Assembly: GCA_021848375.1 (NCBI GenBank)
Contig: JAJZUR010000075.1
Location: 1-7,465, forward strand
Direction: 5' to 3'
Source: Pseudomonadota bacterium
Lineage (GTDB): Bacteria > Pseudomonadota > Gammaproteobacteria > UBA6186 > Azoamicaceae
DNA: 7,465 nt
Shown here: in pieces, positions 1 through 5,611 of the stretch
How positions within the stretch are numbered: the stretch's first letter is position 1
Layout: every line of letters starts with the position of its first letter
Position numbers and translations under genes: made by a program
The notes under the pieces: generated by a model
The model's database searches: none
What the model saw: only the letters and a program-made list of their open reading frames with translations
Told to the model about the DNA's origin: nothing

Positions 1-129
1 GAGAACGTCAATGTTCGACCAATTACGCAAGACATTATTTTTAAGGGTGACAAGGTTATTATAAATCATCACGAAATAAACAATGAGCGCAAAAAATACC
101 GCCAGGATCGCAACGACAATCATCATCAT
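1..129 (-). CDS. lemA: LemA family membrane protein, N-terminal 43 residues (runs off the left edge)
   Basis: This gene is partial: only its first 43 codons lie in the window. The product starts with three Met codons and one hydrophobic segment (residues about 4-23, IVVAILAVFFALIVYFV). The motif YNNLVTLKNNVLRNWSNIDVL follows at the right distance. An N-terminal membrane anchor followed by YNxLVxL..V...WSNIDVL is the signature of the LemA family, membrane-anchored helical proteins whose biochemical role is poorly known. I chose the first ATG (127-129) because AAGGAG lies 6 nt upstream of it. That ATG overlaps the stop of the upstream 70-codon gene in an ATGA, so translation is probably coupled. 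The next two ATG codons are possible alternative starts. The family call is from recognised motifs and is firm; the function is not known. Confidence 0.88.
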   Translation of the reverse strand, partial: MMMIVVAILAVFFALIVYFVMIYNNLVTLKNNVLRNWSNIDVL

Positions 130-338
130 AGGGGGCTCCTTCTTTTTTGTGAAAGGCGTGTTTTTTTAACGTAGCCTTTATTTTTAGAGTAAGCTTTGTC
201 TAAATCGAATGATGAGAGGCTTTTTTTGGGAGTGGCTTTTAATTTCGCCATGAACGCTTGCATCGAACCGTTGTTGGAAAGCTTTGCAACATATTTTTCC
301 AATTGTGCTTCAAATGCTTCTGGGGAGCAATCCTGCAT
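126..338 (-). CDS. Small basic protein of unknown function, coupled to lemA
   Basis: This is a 70-residue protein I do not recognise. The first 30 residues are mildly acidic and could form an amphipathic helix (SPEAFEAQLEKYVAKL). The rest is strongly basic, ending VKKTRLSQKRRSPL. There are 12 Lys and 3 Arg against 6 Asp and Glu in total. It has no signal peptide, no membrane segment, and one Cys (residue 4). Three things suggest it is a real gene: its stop overlaps the lemA start as ATGA, it lies directly downstream of a good minus-strand promoter, and no competing gene occupies this stretch. The ribosome site is mediocre, with AAGGA about 12 nt before the ATG. It could bind nucleic acid or an acidic partner because of its charge, but that is only a guess. 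A translated leader whose job is to couple lemA translation is another possibility. Confidence 0.55.
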   Translation of the reverse strand: MQDCSPEAFEAQLEKYVAKLSNNGSMQAFMAKLKATPKKSLSSFDLDKAYSKNKGYVKKTRLSQKRRSPL

Positions 339-375
339 TTCTAGTCATCATCCTTAGTCTTGAAAGATAACTTTA

Positions 376-404
376 ATTTTACGTCTAGTTCTGTATTTTG
401 TCAC
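376..404 (-). promoter_or_regulatory. Sigma-70-like promoter for the small ORF-lemA operon
   Basis: Read on the minus strand, GTGACA (404-399) is followed by a 17-bp spacer and TAAAAT (381-376). These match the -35 consensus TTGACA at 5 of 6 positions and the -10 consensus TATAAT at 5 of 6. Transcription would start near 369-370, leaving about 30 nt before the ATG at 338. No transcript data are available, so this rests on motif match, spacing and position. Confidence 0.6.
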
Positions 405-411
405 GGTTTGT

Positions 412-440
412 TTGTTATCGTCTTTATCGACAGGTAAAAT
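412..440 (+). promoter_or_regulatory. Sigma-70-like promoter for the secreted protein-ampD-aceEF-lpdA cluster
   Basis: TTGTTA (412-417), a 17-bp spacer and TAAAAT (435-440) match the -35 box at 4 of 6 positions and the -10 box at 5 of 6. Transcription would begin near 446-448, giving a leader of about 27 nt before the ATG at 474. This position also argues against a TTG start at 444, which would lie at or before the transcript end. It is the only convincing promoter I see for the five plus-strand genes. Confidence 0.55.
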
Positions 441-459
441 AGTTTGTTGCTATGGGTTT

Positions 460-464
460 GGAGG
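460..464 (+). promoter_or_regulatory. Ribosome binding site fixing the start at 474
   Basis: GGAGG stands 9 nt before the ATG at 474. The same frame is open from a TTG at 444, but that codon has no ribosome site and would add ten residues in front of a good signal peptide. The site therefore supports the 474 start. Confidence 0.7.
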
Positions 465-473
465 AAAGATGAC

Positions 474-998
474 ATGGAGTTAAATAAGTTTATCAGCTTG
501 CTATTTATGGGCTGTTTAGTGTCACTCGGGATTTCGGCGAAAGAATTTCCGGTGGTGGTTAAATTACACACGATAAAAGCCGAACGCACGCTGAATGCTA
601 AGGGTGATGATCTCTATTTTGAGGTAACCCAATTCCCAACGGAAGGCGAACCCGGGGATTCGCGGATCCCACTCTATCCGTTACACTGGCTCTCCAATCA
701 ATTGGATGAGGTTAAAGATTTGGTATTATGGACTGGCGTTATCAAAGAAGGGGAATCAACGAAGTTAACCCTGTCTTTGGTCGATCAAGAAATCCCCCCT
801 TGGGAGCCAGATGATTTGATTGGCGGTGCGCAACTGATTTTAAAGAATGCTAAGGGTGAGTTGAACAAAGCGTGGTCAGTGCCGCCTTTTGCAAAAGCAA
901 AGGAAGTCGAATTAATTAATGGAACTTATCCGCAGCGTTTTGTGTTCAAAGGGGATGGTTCGCTGTATGATGTGTCATTTTCAGTAGGACATCAATAA
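474..998 (+). CDS. Secreted protein of unknown function with a C2-like acidic loop
   Basis: This is a 174-residue protein without a firm family name. Residues 1-22 (MELNKFISLLFMGCLVSLGISA) form a classical signal peptide, with likely cleavage after Ala22, so the protein should reach the periplasm or beyond. The Cys at 14 lies inside the hydrophobic core and lacks a proper lipobox, so it is probably not a lipoprotein. The mature part alternates hydrophobic and polar residues as in a beta sandwich (VVVKLHTIKA, DLYFEVTQF, LVLWTGVI, KLTLSLVD, AQLILKN, RFVFKG, YDVSFSV). Residues 103-117 (VDQEIPPWEPDDLIG) resemble the calcium-binding loop and following strand of C2 domains (D.......DDxIG). That fold is an inference. 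The gene heads the cluster and ends 6 nt before ampD, so it is probably co-transcribed, but no functional link to cell-wall recycling is shown. Confidence 0.85.
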   Translation: MELNKFISLLFMGCLVSLGISAKEFPVVVKLHTIKAERTLNAKGDDLYFEVTQFPTEGEPGDSRIPLYPLHWLSNQLDEVKDLVLWTGVIKEGESTKLTLSLVDQEIPPWEPDDLIGGAQLILKNAKGELNKAWSVPPFAKAKEVELINGTYPQRFVFKGDGSLYDVSFSVGHQ

Positions 999-1004
999 AC
1001 CCAA

Positions 1005-1592
1005 ATGCTGCAAATTGATCCAGAAACCGGTTTATGTTTAGGGGTATTGCAAAGCCCTTCACCGAATTATAATGACCGTCCTGAAAATACGGTGATTGAT
1101 TTATTGGTGATTCATAATATCAGTTTGCCGCCGGGTGAATTTGGGGGATCCTATATTGATGCATTTTTTACCAATGTGTTAGATTCAGCGCTACACCCTT
1201 ATTTTGCGGAAATTGCCGAGATGAAAGTGTCGAGTCATTGTTTAATTCGTCGTCAGGGTGAAATTATACAGTATGTGCCGTTTACCAAACGTGCTTGGCA
1301 TTGTGGAGCCTCTTATTATGCAGGTAGAACGGATTGTAATGATTTTTCCATTGGCATTGAATTGGAAGGAACCGATATGATTCCTTATACGGAGGAACAA
1401 TATTGGAATTTAGCAGCGCTCGTTGTTTTGTTACAGCAAGTCTATCCGGCCATCACGGAGGATCGCATAGTGGGACATAGTATGATAGCGCCGGAGCGTA
1501 AAACGGATCCGGGCCCCGCCTTTGATTGGGATTTTTTTAGAGCTATGCTAACTTTCCATGCGAGTGAAAAACCGAAATTAAAAGAGATGTAG
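1005..1592 (+). CDS. ampD: 1,6-anhydro-N-acetylmuramyl-L-alanine amidase AmpD
   Basis: AmpD is a cytoplasmic zinc amidase. It cuts the bond between anhydro-N-acetylmuramic acid and the stem peptide during peptidoglycan recycling. Loss of the enzyme lets anhydro-muropeptides build up, and in some species this induces AmpC beta-lactamase. The 195-residue product has the N-acetylmuramoyl-L-alanine amidase (Amidase_2) layout. VIHN carries the first zinc His (37), IGIELEG carries Glu119, and VGHSMIAPERKTDPGPAFDW carries His158, Lys166 and Asp168. These correspond to H34, E116, H154, K162 and D164 of E. coli AmpD. The segment RAWHCGASYYAGRTDCNDFSIGIE is typical of AmpD rather than secreted AmiD-type enzymes, and there is no signal peptide. 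The ribosome site is poor (AGGA lies about 14 nt upstream, inside the previous gene), so translation is probably coupled to the gene 6 nt upstream. It is followed after 6 nt by aceE. Confidence 0.95.
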   Translation: MLQIDPETGLCLGVLQSPSPNYNDRPENTVIDLLVIHNISLPPGEFGGSYIDAFFTNVLDSALHPYFAEIAEMKVSSHCLIRRQGEIIQYVPFTKRAWHCGASYYAGRTDCNDFSIGIELEGTDMIPYTEEQYWNLAALVVLLQQVYPAITEDRIVGHSMIAPERKTDPGPAFDWDFFRAMLTFHASEKPKLKEM

Positions 1593-1594
1593 GA
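1591..1594 (+). promoter_or_regulatory. Ribosome binding site for aceE overlapping the ampD stop
   Basis: AGGA shares two bases with the ampD stop codon TAG. It stands 4 nt before the ATG at 1599 and 7 nt before the adjacent ATG at 1602. The second ATG is better spaced, so the true start may be one codon later. The overlap suggests ampD and aceE are translationally coupled. Confidence 0.55.
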
Positions 1595-1598
1595 TAAA

Positions 1599-4262
1599 AT
1601 GATGGTCCAAGATGAAGATCCGATAGAAACTCAAGAATGGCTGGATGCGCTGCAATCACTGTCACGTGTGGAGGGACAAGAACGCGTTATTTTTATTTTA
1701 AATCAATTGCAAGAGAAGGCGCGTGCACTCGGTTGTGCGATAGCCGGCGGGACAACGACGCCCTATGTAAATACCATTCCGCTGGAACAGGAAGCAAAAA
1801 TAACCGGTGATTCTGCGATGGAACGTCGGATCCGATCTCTTATTCGCTGGAATGCGCTTGCGATGGTGGTGCGCGCTGGAAAAATAGATCCTGAGCTCGG
1901 GGGACATATTGGTACCTTTGCATCATCAGCGACATTATATGATGTTGGATTCAATCATTTTTGGCGAGCAGCCAATCAAACACAAAATGGTGATTTGCTT
2001 TACATTCAAGGCCATGTTGCACCGGGTATTTATGCGCGTTCTTATTTAGAAGGCATCTTATCAGAATCTGATATTAGTCATTTTAGACAAGAAGTTGATG
2101 GCAAAGGCGTTTCTTCATATCCACATCCATGGTTAATGCCAAGCTATTGGCAATTTCCGACGGTATCGATGGGACTCGGCCCTTTGCAAGCCATCTATCA
2201 AGCGCGTTTTATGCGGTATTTAATGGCGCGCGGCATATCCGCAACATCGGATCGAAAAGTGTGGTGTTTTTGCGGCGATGGTGAAATGGATGAGCCAGAA
2301 TCCCTTGGCGCCATTGGACTTGCTTCGCGGGAAAATTTAGATAATCTCATTTTTGTCATCAATTGTAATCTGCAGCGCTTAGATGGACCTGTACGTGGTA
2401 ATGGAAAGATCATTCAAGAATTGGAATCGATCTTTAAGGGTGCAGGTTGGAATGTGATTAAAGTGATTTGGGGCAGAGAATGGGATCGTTTATTGGCCAA
2501 AGATAAGTCTGGTTTATTAATGAAACGCATGGCGGAAGTGGTTGATGGCGAATATCAAAATTACAAAGCGCGCGGTGGCGCTTATACGCGCGAACATTTT
2601 TTTGGCAAATATCCAGAACTAATAGAGCTCGTTGCCGATATGAGTGATGAAGAGATTTGGCGTTTGAGTAGGGGCGGACACGATCCACAAAAAATTTATG
2701 CAGCGTATAAAGCGGCGGTAGAACATAAAGGACAACCCACGGTTATCTTAGCCAAAACGGTTAAAGGATATGGCATGGGTAATGCCGGTGAAGCGCTGAA
2801 TATTGCGCATAACACCAAAAAAATGACAGTCGATCAATTAAAGCAATTTAGAGATCGTTTTGAGGTTCCAATTCCGGATGATAAAATTGCGGATGTTCCT
2901 TTTTATAAACCTTCTGACGATAGTCCTGAAATTCAATACATGTTGGCACAACGTAGGGCATTAGGCGGGTTCTTACCCAAGCGGCGCATCGATGCCGACG
3001 AAATGCTAACGATACCACCCTTATCCATATTTGACGCTTTGTTAAAAGGGAGTTTAGATCGAAAAATTTCAACGACGATGGTATTTGTACGATTAATTAC
3101 AGCGCTTTGTAAAGATAAAGCGATTGGCAATAGAATTGTGCCGATTATTCCGGATGAAGCGCGCACGTTCGGAATGGAAGGTTTATTTCGCCAATTAGGT
3201 ATTTATTCTTCGGTTGGCCAATTGTATCAGCCAGTAGATTCCGATCAGGTAATGTATTACAAAGAAGCGAAAGATGGACAAGTGTTAGAAGAAGGCATTA
3301 ATGAGGCGGGCGCGTTTTGTTCTTGGTTAGCGGCGGCGACTGCTTATAGCACGCATAATGTCACTATGATTCCGTTTTATATTTTTTATTCCATGTTTGG
3401 GTTTCAGCGTATTGGTGATCTGGCCTGGGCAGCGGGCGATTCACGCGCGCGCGGCTTTTTAATTGGCGGAACGTCAGGCCGCACGACATTAAATGGCGAA
3501 GGATTGCAGCATGAAGACGGGCATAGCCATATCATGGCCAATACCATTCCAAATTGTATTTCATATGATCCGACTTTTTCCTATGAATTAGCGGTTATTG
3601 TCCACGCTGGCTTAAAACGGATGATTGAACAAAAAGAAAGCGTTTACTATTACCTCACTGTGATGAACGAAAATTATGAACATCCTGATATGCCGGAAGG
3701 GGTTGAAGAGGGCATTTTAAGAGGGATGTATCGTTTTAAAGCGGTTGAAAAATCGTCCAAAGCAAAACATCGCGTACAATTAATGGGTTCAGGATCCATC
3801 TTAAGAGAAGTGATAGAAGCAGCGAAACTGTTGGAACAAGATTATGCGGTGGCAGCGGATATTTGGAGTGTCACAAGCTTTAATCTATTGGGGCGCGAAG
3901 GGTTAGAAATGGATCGATACAATCGATTACATCCTCTGGAAAAGCCGCAAGTCCCTTATATTACAACATGTTTACAAAATACCGAAGGGCCGGTGATAGC
4001 TGCGACGGATTATATGAAAGCTTATGCTGAACAAGTTCGTTCTTATGTACCAAGACGCTATGAAGTGTTGGGTACCGATGGTTTTGGCCGCAGCGATTCG
4101 CGTGCGCAATTACGACGGTTCTTTGAAGTCGATCGTTATTATGTAGCGGTGACGGCCTTAAAGGCTTTAGCGGATGAAGGAAAAATTGGCAAAGACGTGG
4201 TGGTGAAGGCTATGCAACAGTACAACATTGATCCTAACAAACCGGATCCCATGACGGTCTAG
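1599..4262 (+). CDS. aceE: Pyruvate dehydrogenase E1 component, homodimeric type
   Basis: AceE is the thiamine-diphosphate E1 subunit of the pyruvate dehydrogenase complex. It decarboxylates pyruvate and reductively acetylates the lipoyl group of E2, in the cytoplasm. At 887 residues it has the length usual for the gammaproteobacterial homodimeric form. It opens with the typical segment DPIETQEWLDAL. The cofactor motif GDGEMDEPES begins at Gly226 (Mg ligand Asp227) and pairs with NCNLQ (Asn257, Gln259). Active-site residues visible by alignment from memory to the E. coli enzyme are His103 (GGH), His139 (QGH), His404 (NIAHN) and Glu569 (GINEAGA). The block from GFQRIGDLAWAAGD through GGTSGRTTLNGEGLQHEDGHSH and the C-terminal LGTDGFGRSDSR are nearly invariant. 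I see no frameshift or missing catalytic residue. It lies 6 nt after ampD and 15 nt before aceF. The start could be the second ATG at 1602. Confidence 0.98.
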   Translation: MMVQDEDPIETQEWLDALQSLSRVEGQERVIFILNQLQEKARALGCAIAGGTTTPYVNTIPLEQEAKITGDSAMERRIRSLIRWNALAMVVRAGKIDPELGGHIGTFASSATLYDVGFNHFWRAANQTQNGDLLYIQGHVAPGIYARSYLEGILSESDISHFRQEVDGKGVSSYPHPWLMPSYWQFPTVSMGLGPLQAIYQARFMRYLMARGISATSDRKVWCFCGDGEMDEPESLGAIGLASRENLDNLIFVINCNLQRLDGPVRGNGKIIQELESIFKGAGWNVIKVIWGREWDRLLAKDKSGLLMKRMAEVVDGEYQNYKARGGAYTREHFFGKYPELIELVADMSDEEIWRLSRGGHDPQKIYAAYKAAVEHKGQPTVILAKTVKGYGMGNAGEALNIAHNTKKMTVDQLKQFRDRFEVPIPDDKIADVPFYKPSDDSPEIQYMLAQRRALGGFLPKRRIDADEMLTIPPLSIFDALLKGSLDRKISTTMVFVRLITALCKDKAIGNRIVPIIPDEARTFGMEGLFRQLGIYSSVGQLYQPVDSDQVMYYKEAKDGQVLEEGINEAGAFCSWLAAATAYSTHNVTMIPFYIFYSMFGFQRIGDLAWAAGDSRARGFLIGGTSGRTTLNGEGLQHEDGHSHIMANTIPNCISYDPTFSYELAVIVHAGLKRMIEQKESVYYYLTVMNENYEHPDMPEGVEEGILRGMYRFKAVEKSSKAKHRVQLMGSGSILREVIEAAKLLEQDYAVAADIWSVTSFNLLGREGLEMDRYNRLHPLEKPQVPYITTCLQNTEGPVIAATDYMKAYAEQVRSYVPRRYEVLGTDGFGRSDSRAQLRRFFEVDRYYVAVTALKALADEGKIGKDVVVKAMQQYNIDPNKPDPMTV

Positions 4263-4277
4263 AATTGAGGTGAATGA

Positions 4278-5597
4278 ATGTTAAAAGATATTGTCGTCCC
4301 AGATATTGGTGCTTATTCGAATGTCGATATCATCGAAATATCGGTTGCCATTGGTGATGTTATTAAAGTAGATTCCTCGTTAATTACACTAGAAACCGAT
4401 AAAGCCACGTTAGAAGTACCCTCGCCAGTTGCTGGGGTCGTCAAAAAAATTCATGTCAAAGTGGGGGATAAAGTCTCAGAAGGGAGTTTGATTGTTTCAG
4501 CGGAGATTTCTGATGCGCTGGCAGATTCGCCCTCAGCCGAGCCCTCACACGTACCCTCACCCGGCGCTGCGCCTGCTGTACCCTCACCCGGCGCTGTGCG
4601 CCACCCTCTCCCGCAAGCGGGAGAGGGAAAGAAGAGTGAATCTCCTTTGGTGGGAGAGAGTGCCCGCAGGGCGGGTGAGGGGGGACTCGCACATGCAGGC
4701 CCCGGCGTTCGACGCTTTGCCCGAGAACTTGGCGTTGATCTGACGCGCGTGGGTGGGAGTGGACCTAAATACCGAATTTTAAAACAAGATGTACAACACT
4801 ATGTGAAAAACGAACTCTCTCGAATTCAATCGGGGAGTGGATCAGGGGGTGCTGGCGGTTTGTCGGTTGCGCCTTGGCCGCAAGTAGATTTTGCTAAATT
4901 TGGTGAAATTGTTCGTGAACCATTATCGCGCATTAAAAAATTATCCGGCAGTTTCTTGCACCGTAATTGGGTAATGGTGCCTCACATTACGCAATTTGAT
5001 GAAGCGGATATTACTGAACTAGAAAGCTTTAGAAAGAATCAACAAGGGCTTGCGGAAAAACAAGATGTAAAATTAACGCCGCTGGTTTTTATCATGAAAG
5101 CGGTGGTGGCAAGCTTGAAAGAATTTCCCACTTTTAATGCATCTTTAGATGCTAGTGGTTCTGAACTGATTTTAAAGAAGTATTTTCATATCGGCGTTGC
5201 GGTAGATACGCCGAACGGTTTAGTGGTACCCGTGGTGCGTGATGTGGATCAAAAAGGATTATTTCAACTCGCAAAAGAATTGGGCGAAATGAGTGTAAAA
5301 GCGCGAGCAGGACAATTAACCGCGCAAGATATGCAAGGCAGCAGCTTTAGTATTTCCAGTTTAGGAGGTATTGGGGGCACTGCATTTACGCCTATCATTA
5401 ATGTGCCAGATGTGGCGATTTTGGGTGTTTCTAAAGCACAGACGAAGCCAATATATGATGGTTCAAGTTTTATTCCACGCCTATGCTTACCACTATCATT
5501 ATCCTATGATCATCGCGTGATAGATGGTGCAGAAGCAGCGCGTTTCATCACCTACTTGGTGAAACAGTTATCTGATATTCGACGATTGTTACTCTAG
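4278..5597 (+). CDS. aceF: Dihydrolipoamide acetyltransferase, E2 of pyruvate dehydrogenase, single lipoyl domain
   Basis: AceF is the core subunit of the pyruvate dehydrogenase complex. Its lipoyl arm takes the acetyl group from E1, passes it to CoA, and is reoxidised by E3. The 439-residue product has one lipoyl domain (about 2-76, lipoylated Lys42 in LETDKATLEV), against three in the 630-residue E. coli protein. A linker at about 77-138 follows, then the E3/E1-binding domain (about 139-178, GVRRFARELGVDL). A Gly/Ser linker leads to the catalytic domain (about 205-439), with His412 and Asp416 in YDHRVIDGAEAARF. The first linker is odd. It is encoded by GC-rich repeats with a long palindrome, unlike the AT-leaning gene around it, and looks like an in-frame insertion of a repetitive element. 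GAGGT stands 6 nt before the start, and lpdA begins 14 nt after the stop. Confidence 0.97.
   Translation: MLKDIVVPDIGAYSNVDIIEISVAIGDVIKVDSSLITLETDKATLEVPSPVAGVVKKIHVKVGDKVSEGSLIVSAEISDALADSPSAEPSHVPSPGAAPAVPSPGAVRHPLPQAGEGKKSESPLVGESARRAGEGGLAHAGPGVRRFARELGVDLTRVGGSGPKYRILKQDVQHYVKNELSRIQSGSGSGGAGGLSVAPWPQVDFAKFGEIVREPLSRIKKLSGSFLHRNWVMVPHITQFDEADITELESFRKNQQGLAEKQDVKLTPLVFIMKAVVASLKEFPTFNASLDASGSELILKKYFHIGVAVDTPNGLVVPVVRDVDQKGLFQLAKELGEMSVKARAGQLTAQDMQGSSFSISSLGGIGGTAFTPIINVPDVAILGVSKAQTKPIYDGSSFIPRLCLPLSLSYDHRVIDGAEAARFITYLVKQLSDIRRLLL
4551..4596 (+). repeat. 19-bp direct repeat in the aceF linker, two copies
   Basis: GTACCCTCACCCGGCGCTG occurs identically at 4551-4569 and 4578-4596. The offset is 27 bp, exactly nine codons, so the protein repeats VPSPGA at residues 92-97 and 101-106. 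It forms the left part of the larger palindromic block. Confidence 0.9.
4604..4627. repeat. Perfect 11-bp inverted repeat inside aceF
   Basis: CCCTCTCCCGC (4604-4614) and GCGGGAGAGGG (4617-4627) are exact reverse complements around AA. The RNA could form a very stable hairpin within the coding region. It is not a terminator of the usual kind because no run of T follows and the frame continues to lpdA. Confidence 0.9.
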
Positions 5598-5611
5598 AAG
5601 GAGTTCGACCC

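Larger units (their letters stand above)
4530..4685. repeat. GC-rich nested palindromic element translated inside the aceF linker
   Basis: This block encodes E2 residues about 85-136. Its parts are as follows. Four CCCTCA units stand at 4530, 4542, 4554 and 4581. Two small hairpins lie at 4563-4573 (GGCGC, T, GCGCC) and 4590-4602 (GGCGC, TGT, GCGCC). A perfect 11-bp stem has arms 4604-4614 and 4617-4627 separated by AA. A smaller hairpin spans 4662-4672 (GCCC, GCA, GGGC). Outer arms CCCTCACCCG (4581-4590) and CGGGTGAGGG (4672-4681) are perfectly complementary and enclose the rest. Nested arms of this kind are typical of dispersed REP-like or palindromic elements. The reading frame is kept throughout. 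That it is mobile or multicopy is inference, since only one copy is in the window. Confidence 0.75.

Noticed and set aside
444..473. TTG start at 444 adding ten residues to the secreted protein
   Set aside because: It has no ribosome site, lies at or before the predicted transcript start, and would bury the signal peptide behind charged residues. ATG 474 has GGAGG 9 nt upstream.
1522..1549. Possible internal promoter for aceE inside ampD (TTGATT, 16 bp, TATGCT)
   Set aside because: Each box matches the consensus at only 4 of 6 positions and the spacer is short, which is near chance in AT-leaning DNA.
4456..4743. Open frames on both strands across the aceF linker (minus 4456-4692 and plus 4492-4743)
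   Set aside because: They are shadows of the GC-rich repeat, which has few stop codons in any frame. The aceF frame with intact flanking domains is clearly the coding one.
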